Below, in pieces: positions 1 to 12,800 of a stretch of DNA of 64,000 nucleotides. How positions within the stretch are numbered: position 1 is the first letter of the stretch; each line of letters opens with the position of its first letter. Below the pieces are notes generated by a model. It worked only from the letters and a program-made list of their open reading frames with translations, searched no databases and was not told the DNA's origin. The DNA comes from Bimuria novae-zelandiae CBS 107.79 (Eukaryota; Ascomycota; Dothideomycetes; Pleosporales; Didymosphaeriaceae), in assembly GCA_010015655.1 (NCBI GenBank), contig ML976697.1, positions 339,570 through 403,569 on the forward strand, read 5' to 3'. The translations under genes and the position numbers were made by a program.

Positions 1-1500
1 ATACTAAAATAAGAATACGTACGTACTTCTGCGCAAAGCTCTGGCAGTAGGTAGATAATATTATATAAGACCTCTTAGAGTTAACTCCCCCTATTAAAAC
101 TACGGTAAAAAACTTAACCGTGGTTGTATATATACTATAGATACCTAAGCGACAAAGACTTGCGTAGTCTCTTAAACATAGTAATAGTGTTACCTTTATA
201 CAGGTCGTTAAGCGCGCGTATAAGTTAAAGGAGGAGTCTATCGCTAAGATAACTTATATTAACTTTAATTTAACGCTATTAGAGCTAGAAACTAGCTAAA
301 ATAATTAGACGCGTAATAAGGGGGTATTTAGCTTATAAAGCTCTTAGAGCTCTTCGCCGTGACTTACCGTAACTTAGCGCTAGTTATATAACCTGCTAAA
401 AGTCCTTACACATACTACCGTTGGTAAGGGCCCTATAGTTACTATACGTAATTAATAGTAATGCTAGGATACCTACTGTAGTAACTATCCGTACGTGTGC
501 TAGGTTAAACGTACGCCTAGGTAACCTAATTATTTCGAGAACTATTACCTGGCGAGTAGTACTATAGTGGCGGCATAGGCGCGCGATATAACAAAGGGTA
601 AGTGTATAGTTAACAAGCTACATGATAATATACGCCTAAGTCTCTTACTGGCCAGAGAGAGGTCTGCAAAGGAGAAGGCGTCGTAGAAATTAGCCAAAAA
701 AGGTGCCGGATCCAAGCTTAATATAGACAACTTTATAAAGGTTATCGCCGCCAGCTCTCTCTCTATAAGCCAGTTAGCACAAAGTTAAATTATTAGCTAG
801 TAATAATAGGTTAAGACGCCGTCTGCGACCTTAGGGAGCTCTTTAACGTTAGTATAGCAAGACTTAACTTACAGAAATATAATAGAGCTTACCTATTAAA
901 CTTAGCACTTTTTTAACTAGTAGAGAGACTAAGCACTAGCTAGAAAGCTGCCTAAAATTAATTAAATATTTAATAACGTTGTTTAACGGGGGCAAATTAA
1001 CCTTAATATACTAATAGATCTGTTTAACGCGGGGATGCCGTACGCTGTGTAGGAGCAGCATTTTATATTACCAGTGCTATTACTCCTCCGCCTCCGCAGG
1101 ATGGCGATTCGGTGGCGATCTAGGTATAATAGACTTACAGAGAGCAATGAGGAGGGTGCCGCAAACGTATATAGAGAGGATTAAGAGCGTAAATAGCGTG
1201 AGAGGTTGCGTAGGGAGAGAGACAATTTAGTGTAGAAAGCTAGCGACGTTAGTGGAGAGGTTCTGTATACTACGCATAGGCTATTTTCTAATTAAAATTT
1301 AACTAAGTCTACGCGTACGCGCGCCTGTCTAGTAATAAAGTTACTTATAAAGGCGCTAAGACCTGCTAAAAACACTATACTTTGTCCACGCTAACAATAT
1401 CTTTCCCTTTATAACTCTTCACCCACAACAGATATCGCAAAACAGATAATATTAATTAATTTAGCGACATTAGTTATACCTTCTTTAGCTATTAAAACTA
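1..1500. repeat. RIP-degraded AT-rich sequence, unidentified
   Basis: The interval is rich in TpA with stops in all frames and no frame longer than about 60 codons. Short stretches read as protein-like on the plus strand, for example around 600-780 and 1080-1260 (a charged Arg/Glu-rich segment), interrupted by TAG and TAA codons where Trp or Gln codons would be expected. This is the pattern left by RIP on a transposon, but I could not assign a family. Confidence 0.6.
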
Positions 1501-1539
1501 AAGTTTTAGATAATAGCAGGCGACTTTTAGCAACCTCCG

Positions 1540-2520
1540 CGATATTATTATAGATACTAATCCTTTAGTGTTGTGCCTTATCTAGCACCTATAGTACCTA
1601 CTTATAGAAGTTAAAGAATTCTTGCGCGGATTCCGCCTAATTATAGCATACGTTCTATACTACCTCCTCTAAGAAGTAGGCAAAATCCTTATACGTATAA
1701 GCGCGTTTGTAGTGCTTTTTTATTTAGTTTTTTAACGCCTTAAAGGTCTACTTAATTAGGTTAAAATCTGGCGAGTATAGTAGTAAATATTTAAGTACAA
1801 CGCCCGCCTCCGCGCATAATAAGATAATCTTTTCTAACCTATAAATAGAGGCATTATTAAGGACTATTACTAATTATTTACCTGGCTAAAGATTGTAATA
1901 AGGGAGTACTTTATTCGCTAGAAACTCCTCTATTAAATCTGCGGTAATTGCTCCTTAGTATAGGACATAATTAACGTAATCGTCTATATCTATAGCAGGG
2001 AGCAAGCTCCACCTCTCCGTGCGTTGCGCTGAGTATTATACGTCTGCCAGCGTGTTTACAGGTGATTAGGTATACTTTCTATCGCCGGTTCTCTCATTAC
2101 AGGCGCTCTTGTTAAGGTAAACGACCTGCTCTAGTTTATATATTTGTTAGCAGCGTGCACGAAACACCTAACGGAGGCCTTTATGGCGCTCCCTGGCAGC
2201 TTTTGACGCAGCTTTTCGACTCCACCTTATGCTAGCGAGAAATCTCGTGATAGTGGCTGTCGACACCTGTAAGTCGAAGTTATCGCACAAGAAGGCCTGC
2301 ATCTCATCGAGATATGCCGTAGGTTTGCCCCGTAGGAACTCTAACAAGGCGTCTTTATGGCATTAACGCAGCGATGGTGGCTAACCAATTTTAATATATC
2401 GCGGAGGGTATAGCTAACTAAACGCTTCTAGATTAAGTTGGTATTTCTACATAGTTTTAGTGTTAACTCCGAGAGATCTATAAATCTCGTGGTTTTTTTA
2501 CCCTACCTTTATGCGCTTAA
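1540..2520 (-). pseudogene. RIP-mutated Tc1/mariner-type DDE transposase
   Basis: Read on the minus strand, this stretch gives a helix-turn-helix region near 2200-2350 (segments such as AYLDEMQAFLCDNF), then a DDE_3-type catalytic domain. Around 1860-1890 there is a VIVLxNASIY-like segment, where the second catalytic Asp is expected but Asn is read. Around 1755-1795 there is LLLYSPDFNLIK, the degraded form of the family signature LPPYSPDxNPIE. Several in-frame stops (TAG or TAA at expected Trp and Gln codons) make it non-functional. Terminal inverted repeats were not found. The family assignment rests on these motifs in order and is fairly secure; the boundaries are approximate. Confidence 0.75.
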
Positions 2521-2600
2521 TAATCGCCTGTATTATTAACGCCTGTAGTCTATAGCCTGTAGGCCTCTTAGGATTAATTAGTATACTATATAGAACTCTA

Positions 2601-2773
2601 TGTAAAAAGCGCCCTGACTACGGGCGACTCAGTCTATCCACAGTACTAAGGCGATCCCTTAGAGAGGGAAGAGAAGGGCTGCGGCGAGGGAAGTAGATAG
2701 GCGGAAGGCCCAGATAGCGCCGGTCTAGAGCGGACTAGGGCCGTCGAGGGCCCTCGACCTACGACTCGTGACA
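2601..2773 (-). repeat. LTR of the Gypsy element (3' LTR relative to its coding strand)
   Basis: This is one member of a 173-bp direct pair with the copy at 9613-9785. It differs from the other at two transitions and starts TGTAAAAAGC. Since the element reads on the minus strand, this is the downstream LTR. Confidence 0.93.
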
Positions 2774-3065
2774 AAGGCTCTTTTCTTTAAGGGTCTCGAC
2801 CGCGAGAATAAGCACGTAATAACTAGCCTAATTAGGCCTTGCGTATTACGTAAGCTAATAATGTAAGTTAAATCTTAGGCTTACACTAAGGCCTAAAACC
2901 CTTATTCTTACTCTCTACTTGGCGGCTTACCTCATCCCGGAGGCTCCCTAACCCGTAAGTACAACCTGGCTAATCTATGGTAGTCTAGGGTGCCTGACCC
3001 TAGATGCCCCCTATTTTAGTACCTAGCCGCTCTAAATTTAGGGGTTGTAAAGGTAGACTAACCTG

Positions 3066-4110
3066 GTGCAGGCCTGCCGAGTCGTCCCCGTACTTATTAC
3101 TTCTCTACCGCCCTCTTTAGCAACCTTTAGACTTTGTCTAGATATACTTACGCTATTTGGCACCATAAGTACCGCGAATACTATCTTTAAGGCCCTAGTT
3201 AACAAGGCGCGTGCGAGCGCGATTAGTACTATTAACCTATGCTATACCTGCCTTCCTATTATCTTAAATAGCCTTAAGCAGTCTAATTATAAAAAGATAA
3301 AGCTCTACTAGTTTTAGGTTAAGGAGATGCGTCGTGTCTAGTCTAGGGCAGTATATATTAATTTTAGCCTAATAGATTTAGAGGACTACAATTTAATCTG
3401 CCGCTACGATGCCTGCTACGGCGGTAGTAGGAATTATTAGTAGGTAAGTTGGCGCTTTAAGGGTTATGTAGGGGTTTTAAGGCTAATTAGTAGTAAATAC
3501 CTAAAGACAACTTAGAAAACGTGTTAAGTACTCTAATTACCCTTATACCGCGCTCGAGCCAAATTAATGCGTATATATACGACGAGATCGACCTCTCTAG
3601 ATTAAATAAGGCATTAGTAAAGGCCACCGCGTAGGTACTAGAGATAGAATAGAGTAATATTATTATATAAGTATTATCTAGTGTAGTTAAGGGTTATCTG
3701 GACTAAGTCGCATAGGGCCACCGGATCTAAATTCTGCGGAAACCCGTTAACCCCCTACCACTCGGGTTATGACACCTAGCCTCCTGAGGAGATTATTCCG
3801 GTGGTGGGCCTCTTTGTTAAGGAGAAGCGGAAGAGGAAAGCTTCTGCTATAGAGGGGGGTAGTCTAACCTCCCTAGTTGCTGCTAGTGCTCTTACCCCTA
3901 GGCGCAAGAAGGTTGCTCCTAAGTTAGTAAGGATCCTTAACCCTAATCCTGGGTTATTAATACTAATTTAAGGTAGTTAGCGTTTAAGGCTAGTATCCTA
4001 GCCACGCTAGACTTCTTTGCGGAGGAAGTAAAAAAGAAGATTAAGAGTAAGGGTAGTTAGGAAACTTTTTAGCAAGCCTACGAGTCTAAGCGCCTAACTA
4101 ATTAAGAGGG
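3066..4110 (+). pseudogene. Possible antisense accessory reading frame in the Gypsy 3' region
   Basis: The 1.6 kb between the end of pol and the downstream LTR carries no frame continuing pol on the minus strand that I could identify. On the plus strand there are protein-like stretches: an uninterrupted 81-codon frame at 3066-3311, and at about 3785-3970 a Lys/Arg-rich segment (for example KEKRKRKAS and PRRKKVAPK) broken by TAG and TAA codons. An extra open frame antisense to pol is known in some LTR elements. Whether this was ever a real gene is uncertain, and no domain was recognised. Confidence 0.35.
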
Positions 4111-4429
4111 TTATCTAGTACGATCTAGGGATTCCTGCCCCTATTAACAGTGTCTAGATTTTATTCACGTTCTATACCCTTAGGCAGTTTTAGTTAGGTT
4201 TTGGTTGGCTATAATCGCGTTAGGTACGGTCCGAATAGGCTTGTGAGCCTCTGTTAGGCCCCGAGAGGCGTGAATAGGCCTAGATAGCTTGTTCTAGTCT
4301 TTAGTCTATTTAAGAATCCTTTGTCTTGTTTATTCTAGTATTTCGCAGCCTATAAAGTGTACTCTCTAGGGTAATCTATTACTAATTATTATCGAGTGCT
4401 GTCTTCCTCCTTCTCTAGGGGGGCGACCC

Positions 4430-6190
4430 CGCCTCTTAGGCTCCTGTCTAGGGCGACCTTTAGTCTTCTTGTCTAAGCCCTTTAGGAACTGCTTTATCGC
4501 CCCTTTAGAAATTTCCTTTACAGATAACCACTAGTTCTCATCGCTATCGTATCCTTTCCACTTAACTTCATATAGCTATTCTCTGTCTTAGAGTACCCTA
4601 GATCTAATTCCTTTAATTAGGTATATATCCTCCCCTGCTTATAGTACAATAACCTTAGGCGGGCTTTACTCTTATTATAGCAGTCCTTTTAGGGCTGCCT
4701 GGTTTAGGAGAGACATATAGAACACTAGGTGAATATTAAAGTCCTTTAGCAGCTCTAGCTCATATGCCTATTAACTAATCCGCCGTTTTACCCTATAGGG
4801 ACCCTAGGACTTGTAGTTAAGTTTCTTCTTAGGCCTAGTTAACCGTATATTACGGGCGTCGAGGTATACCATGTCCCCTATTATAAAGGTTTGGGCCTTA
4901 TGCTTCCTGTTGTACCACGTCGCCTAGTACGCCTGTGCCCTAAGGATCGCTTGGGTTATCTAGGCCCTAGTCTAGGCTAGAACTGCCGCTCTGGCCCTTA
5001 CTATAGGTACCGACCCGCGCAGCTATACTTCTTAGGGTAGGCCTATTATTAGTAGATTTAGGCTATACACTACAATAAATAGCGACACTTCTATAGAGCT
5101 ATAGATGCTATTATTATACAAATATTCTGCTTCGGATAGAAGGTCCGCCTAATTAAATTATTTATAGTTACAGAACACTTAAAGGTACTATTTAAGCGTT
5201 TAGTTCTATCGTTCTGTCTATCCGTCTGTCTATGGGTGGAAGGCAGTAGAGAGGAGTTGCTTAGTTTTTAAATATTAAGTAAAGGTGCTCTAATAAGCTA
5301 ATATAAATAGGCTACCTCTATCCGTAACTATTAACTTTAGAGGGCTGTATAGGCGCAGAACCTCTCTCCTAAAGACCTTAGCTAGCTCTACTACCTTTAG
5401 GTCCTTTCGCGTGGGGATGTAGTGTGCCATCTTAAAAAACCAGTTAATAACTACTAGGATGCTATCATAATAATAGGCTCTAAATTTACTCTTAGGTAAA
5501 TCTATTACTATATTTATAGCGATATCCTCCTAGATACCCCTTAAGACTAGTAGGCTATTAAGTTAGCCGTGCGTCGCGTGTTAGACAGGTTTCGCCCTAG
5601 AATACGCTTAACAGGTCTAGACGTAGTTCTTTACGTATTATTAGACACTAGGCTACTAGAACTCCCGCAGCACTAGCTCTAAAGTTCTAATAAAGCTAAA
5701 ATAGCCCGCGAGGGGGTTATCGTGGTATTATTAAAGAACATATACCCTCGCTAGAGGTGGCACGTATAGCCTATTCTTGTACTATAATAGGTTGGCCAGT
5801 CTAATTATCTAGCGCTTTAGCCATTCTGGCTTTGCCATCTCTGGCCCTTAGAGGTACTAGAGGATTCGTTCTATAGTTTCGTCCCCCTGGCTGTTTCTCT
5901 TTAATAGCTCCACTATGGGGTAAGCGCTTGCTGAATTGTTTACCGCTACCTCCTTAGTTACTAACGTTCTAGGTCTAGCGACCCTTATCGCTACCACTAG
6001 TCTAGGGCTTCCTGCCTGCTTTAGTAGCTATAGGCTACCTGCCACGCCTGCTTTATCCAAAGCGTTACCTTTTAGCTATAACTTATGCTATAGGGCCTTA
6101 AGAAGTCTCTACTAGGAACTGCCTATCCCGCCTAAGCTTATTTCCTCCTCTAACTCGTAGTTGGGTCTCTATAACGGTCTATTAGCGGGA
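4430..6190 (-). pseudogene. Gypsy integrase plus chromodomain, RIP-mutated
   Basis: On the minus strand, a degraded integrase zinc-finger segment lies near 5570-5640. The frame ends near 4450-4600 in a chromodomain-like run (YEVKWKGYDSDEN followed by a stop where the family has Trp). That run matches the chromodomain core of fungal chromoviruses, which directs integration into heterochromatin. TAG replacing TGG inside it is a typical RIP lesion. Limits are approximate. Confidence 0.7.
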
Positions 6191-7570
6191 TTCGTCCTTC
6201 CTAGACGGTGTTTAATTTTAAAATTAAATATTGTAAGTCATTTAGCCCACCTTGCCTATCGTCTAGTTAGGACTTTTATAGACATAAACCCTTGCAGGTT
6301 GGCATAATTAGTTAAAAGCTTGACCTTTTCGCTAACACCCTCTAGGTAGTGTCGCTAATGCTTAAAAGCTTTAATAATTACTAGTAACTCGCTATTATAC
6401 GTATTATAGTTTCGTTCTGCCTAGTTTATCTTGCGCGAATAAAAAGTAACTAGGTACTATCGTAGCTTCCTATATTTATCTAGTTGCGGTTAGCTTAAGA
6501 TACCCGAGATCGCGAAACCTAAAGCGTTAGTTTTTACTCTTAAGGGTCTTCTAGGGTTAAAGTGGGCTAGTAAGGGCCCTCGCATGAAGCTCTCTTTTAG
6601 CTAGTAAAAAGAGGTCTTAGCCTGCTTTAGTAGGCTTATTATAACTAATTCCTCGAGTCTTTATCGCTGTCTGCCCTTAGTGGCTCCCTCTAGCCTTCTT
6701 ATTAGGGCGTGAAGGGGTGCCGCCACTTAAGAGAATCCTTCTATAAACCTTTAATAGTAGTTAGTAAAGCCAAGGAAGATCCTAACTACTTAGACTAAGT
6801 TTAGTTTAGGCTAATTTTTTATAGAGGCGACGCGGTCCTCCTCTATCTCTACGCCGTCTAGGGATACTATAAAGCCTAGGTATCTCACCTTACGTGTGTA
6901 GAATTCGCATTTAGATAGTTTAGCGTATAGCCGGCGTTTAACAAGGCGTTCTAGCACTGTCTAAACGTGCTAGATATGTTCCTCCTTCGTCTTAGAGTAG
7001 ATAAGGATATCGTCGAGGTACACAATATAGCAGATATCGAGAAGGTTTAATAGTATATTGTTAATATAGCTTTAGAAGGTCGCAGGCGCGTTTGTTAAGC
7101 CAAAAGGTATTACTATGTATTCGTACTGTCTATACCTTGTTTAGAAGGCTGTCTTCTATTTATCTCCTGCCCTAATTTGGACGTGGTGGTAGGCGTCCCT
7201 TAGGTCTAGTTTAGTATAGATCTAGGCATCCCCTAGTCAGTCAAGGGATTCCTGTATTAAGGGAAGTAGGTATTAGTTCTTTATTATAACTACATTTAGT
7301 CTCTTATAGTTAACGTAGAGGCGGAGGCCTCTATTCTTTTTCTTTATAAAAAGGATTAGTGCCCCGGCGCTCGATCGCGATAGTCGAATAAAGCCCTATT
7401 TAAGGTTCTTTTAGATATAGTCGCGCAGAACTGCCGACTCTAACTCTAATAGACTATAGAGTAGTCTAAAAGGCACTTTCTTGCCTTCCTTAATATTAAT
7501 CTTTATCTCGTAGGGGCTATAGTTGGCAAGAATGCTCGCGGCTTCTTCGGAGAAGGCTTCCTCCTACTAT
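6190..7570 (-). pseudogene. Gypsy reverse transcriptase and RNase H, RIP-mutated
   Basis: The catalytic reverse-transcriptase box reads VYLDDILIYSKTKEEHI on the minus strand near 6965-7030; the two Asp residues of the family YxDD box are intact. Other polymerase segments surround it, with scattered TAG codons. RNase H should lie at the lower coordinates (about 6200-6700) but is only weakly recognisable. Confidence 0.8.
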
Positions 7571-7572
7571 CC

Positions 7573-8019
7573 TTAGTATTCTTTAGGTAGCGTCCCGGGT
7601 GGGCCTCCCAATATGTCCTTTAGGGTGGCATATATAATAAAATAATTATTTACTATATCTTTAGCCGTGCCAGCGAACTCTTCTACTAATTTAGTAGAGA
7701 TCTTAGTCCATTTGCGCTTCCCATGGGCGAAGCGGATAGTCTTATTATAGAAGTTTACAATAGGGCTCCATTCTGCTAGCCAGGGCATTCCTAGGACTAT
7801 ATCGAATCCACTAATATTACTAACTATAAACAGGCAACTACTGCTCTTGGTTTTACCGCGACTATCTATAATGGTATAGGGGAGCTTTGCCTGGCCCAGA
7901 ACGCCTAAGTCTTGTTTGTTCAGCGCCACGTAGCGTTTGCCTTTTATTATTGTCACCGCAACCCCTAACCGCTTTATTAGATTACTACTAACGAAATTTG
8001 CTTTAGCTCCGTAGTCCAC
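7573..8019 (-). pseudogene. Gypsy aspartic protease (retropepsin) segment
   Basis: This is the longest open stretch left in the element, 148 codons. It begins with a DYGAKANFVS motif, matching the retropepsin active-site region (family D-S/T-G-A), where the Ser position reads Tyr. It continues with FDIVLGMPWLAEWSPIVNF, a hallmark of Gypsy proteases. It is a fragment of the polyprotein, not an independent gene. Confidence 0.85.
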
Positions 8020-8059
8020 TAGGGCTTTAATCTATTATTAGTTGCCCTCGTGCTGTACT

Positions 8060-9570
8060 TTACCGTCCAGCGCGATTAGTAAGCTACTACTCCTATTTTT
8101 AGGGGTTCTTACGGCTGCGACTAGTTATTATTAACCCTTATTATAGTTAACCTTGCCTATAGACTATTAGGCCTCCTAGTCTACAGCTTGTCTTTCCCCG
8201 CCTCGGCCTTGTACTTTAAACAGGACGCCTTATAATGGCCTAGTTTATAGTAGTAGAAGTATTAGTCCTTATCCTTGTCCTCTACTACCTGAGCCTTCTT
8301 CTTGCCGTCCTTGTCGCGACAGTCGCTGTCGTGGCGTCTCTAGTATAGTCTTATATTATTTAACCTAGATTGCTTTCGATCGCGCCTTTCGTTAGCTAGC
8401 TTATTAAGGAAGTTGTTATTAACATCGTGTGTGCGTTATTTCCCTAACTTATAAGGTTTTAACGCTTACTAATACATATTTACCTTTACTTTTAAATAAA
8501 AGAGGCTCTTTTATTCGCGCGGCTACTATTTAAGGCATTTTTAAATTTTCTTATCTAGTGCTATGTAGAAGTTATTAATGTAGTCTTTATTATTATTATC
8601 TAAGGCCTTCTCTAGGTCGCATTCCTCCTATTAGTCCTTAAGGTAGTTAAGGAGTTCTATAGGGGTCTTCTTGCCTTGTTTAGCTACCTTAATCCTTTGG
8701 CGAGCGGCACTCTTTCGCTCCCAGGCTAATCCTAAGGAGTCCACTATAGTCTGCTATAAAAGGTCCTAGGTAACTTTCCTGTGTCGCTTCCGCTCTAGGA
8801 TCTTGGCGACTATTTAGTTCTAGTAGTTATATTATGTATCTCTTAAGTATCTTACTGCGAACCTAACCTACGCTTTATTAGTTTTAAAAGTAAATAAGAA
8901 GTTAATATAGTCTTCGTAGGCCCTCTTTTATAAATTTAGTTCCTTGCGACCCTTACCCTTAAATTAAAGGGGTTCTAGCAGCTTTAGTAGCTATGCGTCT
9001 AAGGCAGTAGCCGCTATTTAGATTTAACGTTCTTTATCGCGACTAGTGCGGGCCTAGCCTTATCTATCCTTCTTTCGCGGGCGTTAGATGCTTCTGGAGG
9101 CCCTAGATTAGTCTTAACTAGCATTATCTAAGCTTAAGGACGCGTCCTCCGTTAAGCTATCGCTTAATAGGTTATTACTTATATCTTTAGCCTTGTCCGG
9201 GTTGTCGTGACCCTCCTCGGGCTCTAGGGAGTTATCGGAGATACTAGTAGTTATTATCTTGTTCCTAACTAGGGTCTTGCCTTTAGATTAGTGACGCTCT
9301 ACTATTAAGGAGGCCTCTAGTTCCTAAATACGTTGTTAGAGCTATAGCACGCCTAGGCGTTCTTAGAGGGTAACTTCCTCTAATTATTAGTTATTATTAT
9401 CACCTATAACAATAGGGGGGTCTTCCTCTAAGTCTACAGGTGTCGTTAGGTCTTCTATAGGCGTTGTAACTATTAGAGGCTCTTATTTAGAGGGTCCTAT
9501 AAGTAGTAACCTGCTTTAAGGGTCTCCTGCTATCTTTAAGGTCTGGCGAGTAACTCTTCGTGTCGATTCC
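8060..9570 (-). pseudogene. Gypsy gag region with degraded zinc knuckle
   Basis: Near 8200-8260 the minus strand reads YFYYYKLGHYKASC, which matches a CCHC zinc knuckle (C-x2-C-x4-H-x4-C) in which two Cys codons have become Tyr, as expected from G->A changes. The rest of gag toward 9570 is low-complexity and stop-ridden. No start codon can be assigned. Confidence 0.65.
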
Positions 9571-9612
9571 ATTGTACAGGTGAATTAGATATAAGGGGGT
9601 AAGGGATCGTAT

Positions 9613-9785
9613 TGTAAAAAGCGCCCTGACTACGGGCGACTTAGTCTATCCACAGTACTAAGGCGATCCCTTAGAGAGGGAAGAGAAGGGCTGCGGCGAG
9701 GGAAGTAGATAGGCGGAAGGCCCGGATAGCGCCGGTCTAGAGCGGACTAGGGCCGTCGAGGGCCCTCGACCTACGACTCGTGACA
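9613..9785 (-). repeat. LTR of the Gypsy element (5' LTR relative to its coding strand)
   Basis: This is the second copy of the 173-bp repeat, with CTCTA directly after it. It should contain the element's promoter, driving leftward transcription. A tRNA-complementary primer-binding site was not evident just inside it. Confidence 0.93.
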
Positions 9786-9847
9786 CTCTAGTAATAAGAA
9801 AAGTTAGTGTAATTTCCTTAATTACATCGTCTCTCATATAATTTTGT

Positions 9848-12800
9848 ATGAGCGACAATGAAAGTGGGGAAGCGATTACCTAACAAGCGCCCAGAGTGGG
9901 TCGGGACGGTCTTTTGCAAAGCACCGATACCACCGAAGAATTAGTCGAGGGTGCTGACGGAATACCTGAAGCTCAACGCATGGTGGTCCAGAGTCCCAAG
10001 CTGCGACACCAAGCTCTGGCGGAATACTTCACTTCTACGAAATCCCAGGACGAGAACGCTGTTCAACGTGTATTCGGCTTGGAGGCTCGTAGCTATGATT
10101 TCAAGGAGCTAGAGTCCCATTACGACGTTGGAGAGTGCCAATACAAGGGCTCTCGGTTTGGCCGAACCAACCGAATAATCGTACCGGTGAACGATCGGGA
10201 AACTGCTCTCCAAGTTTTTAACACGCTTGAACCGGTCAAGGAGCTCACCAAGACCAAGAAAAAGGTCATCAAAGCAGAGAAAGGGCAAGTTCCGGAAGTT
10301 GTCGACTACCCTGTTACATGTACGATCGCTCGCAAGAGTGTCTTCATTGAGCGTAAGAATGCCGGTCCAATAGGTGCTGAGCCCAAAGACGAGAAGAGCA
10401 CAGACGAGAAGCCCAAAGATGTTGATCCTAAAGAATCTAAGCGTCAAGAAGCGGGTGAGCATCTTCATCGTTGTAGTTTACAATTACTCATGCACCAGCA
10501 ATCGCGACAAAAAGTATCCGGCGTCGGCTATGGAATTGCTACGAAGATTCCGGGCGGAGACAAGACTGGATCGCGAAAGCTGATAGAAGCGTTCATCCTG
10601 ACGCACCATGGTACTATGACGTCCGATACAGACCCTTCTTTGACCAGACCTTACGCCTTTGCATTGATTTTGATCTTGTTCCCACCGTCCAGAAAGATCG
10701 CGCTGTATCTGATTTCGTCATCTATCACTTCCCTGCAAATTTCCCCACTGCTCCGGCTAGCATGAGTAGATCATTGAAGAGGCTGCTACAAGACATACGT
10801 ATGAAGTATTCCTTCGCAGCTAAGATCAGGGACAGATGCGCTTCAATTGCTGAAAAAAAAACGGCTAGAAAACAGTTGATGGAGCTCAGCACGCGGAAGA
10901 GAATGATCATTCACCGGAGCGCGTTTACACTATTCGAGGCGTCAAGCTAACTCTGATGTCAGTACTGTCGTCCCGGTATACAAGTCCGCCGCGGACGACC
11001 AAGTTCGAAAGATGCTTCTCAATGTTAAACATTACATGGACAAATATGGAGTTCCTATGAAACCAAATTTCAAGCATCTCCCATTGGCGGATATTGAGAA
11101 GAAGAGACCGTACTAGGTTCCCCTCGAGTTGCTCACATTCAGCGAAGATCAGGTTCCGCCTCATATGGGACATCTTACCGAAGAACTGCAAAGACTCAGG
11201 CGAACTTTCTTGGATCCAGCCAAGGTGGCTGAGGCAGGAGCTAACTTCGTAAAGTCAATCAATAAGGCATCGGACCGAGAGCAAAATATCCTGTACTTCG
11301 AACAGCCTGAAAGGCTGGAGGTGTCGCTTCCTTCCCGGCGTCCCTTATTGCGCCGTATACTCCACTTCAACCTGAGGCCAAGGTCGGCCCGGACTCAATA
11401 CCAAGGCCAATAGTCACCGGTAAGGCAGATACGACCAAGACAGATACGATCGAGACAGATACGATCGAGACAGATACGATCGGGACAGATACGACCAAGA
11501 CAGATCCGCTCAAGACAGATCCGCTCAAGACAGATCCGCTCAAGGTAAGTGTTGTGTATATTACGTCTAAGATCTTTAGCCAAGATACGGTGGCCTTCCT
11601 CGCGAATGTAAGAATGGCACTAGCTAATGAAGAAGACAAGGACGAGAGCGAAAGAATCCTGGACGTTAGCCACGAGAACATAAAGGCCAATCCAGTGAGA
11701 TCCAGCTCTGAACACTTCCGCTTGCAAGACAACAAAGTCTGCTTAGAAGACAAGGAATCAGATCTAAGGCAATTGATTGACTCTACTGCCGATGTCCTTA
11801 TCGGTATCATTGACGGCCACGGAATGAGCCGCGAGAAATACGACGAAACAGCCGCCGAGTTGAAAAGAGTAGGAGATCGGAAACATGGGGCTGTGACAGT
11901 ATGTCTTAACAAGCAGGATCTAGAGGAGCGATTCCGACGAAATAGAGGGTAATTTCCTCTGGATGTCTTGCGAAAGATCAAGTTCATTCGTGGCCAGATG
12001 AACTTCGAACAGGGCGAGTTGAAGACACACATCGACACCAAGTATCCAGGCGGCCTCATCATTATTGGCGCCCACATGTCCCAACCCGCACCTGGGGCCA
12101 CTGAGTATTGTCCAGCCGTGGCCGCTCTTGTAGCCAGCAAGCCGAACGATCCATATTGCTATCGAGCCACCGCCCGCGTGCAACCAGCTAGTGTGATATT
12201 CAAACAAACCTACGATGGAGCACTTCCTATAGATGTTAGCAGGACATCTAGGCTTGTACAAATCTACCAGCCCAAAATTTTGAAACTGAAAGAGACCATG
12301 GAACACATTTCCAGAACGTGGGATGAGAGCTCGAAGGCTAATGGCTCAAATTTCAAAGAGCCACGAGTCGTTTTCTATCGAGACTCTTGCCACGAAATGG
12401 GCACAAAGGCCTACGACAAAGAAGCCGAGGAGATTAGCAACGCATACAAGAGCGTTTTCAAGCAAGCAAAAGATGTACCGCTATCTTATATCACTGTCGG
12501 TAAAAACAGCAGACGCCACATACCAGCCCCGCAAGAATCGGCCACCAAAGGTGATGTCTGCGACGCGCGTTTCTTTTTCACCACAAGTGAGTACAAGGAA
12601 GAAGACATCAAGCACATCGACGGCAATAACCGGCGGGAGGAGGACGGCGCAAAATACCAGTACGTGGTGCACGCCAACGGCAACGCATCCCAAATGGCCC
12701 CTGCGGATTTACAACTGGTAACCGGCCAACTCAACGTCAGCTCCCAGATCTGCGACTATACATCGCTCGCGCTCCCCGTCCACTACGCACAGAACCTTGC

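Larger units (their letters stand above)
2601..9785 (-). mobile_element. Ty3/Gypsy LTR retrotransposon (chromodomain type), RIP-inactivated
   Basis: Two 173-bp direct repeats that begin TG and end CA (2601-2773 and 9613-9785) bound a 7,185-bp unit. The same pentamer, CTCTA, lies directly outside each end (2596-2600 and 9786-9790), a 5-bp target-site duplication. Coding order on the minus strand is gag with a zinc-knuckle remnant, retropepsin, reverse transcriptase, RNase H, integrase and a chromodomain-like segment, which is the Ty3/Gypsy order. The interior is full of TAG and TAA codons, so the element cannot encode its proteins. The two LTRs differ at only two positions, both transitions. 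It lies between the Tc1-type relic and the Argonaute pseudogene. Confidence 0.93.
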
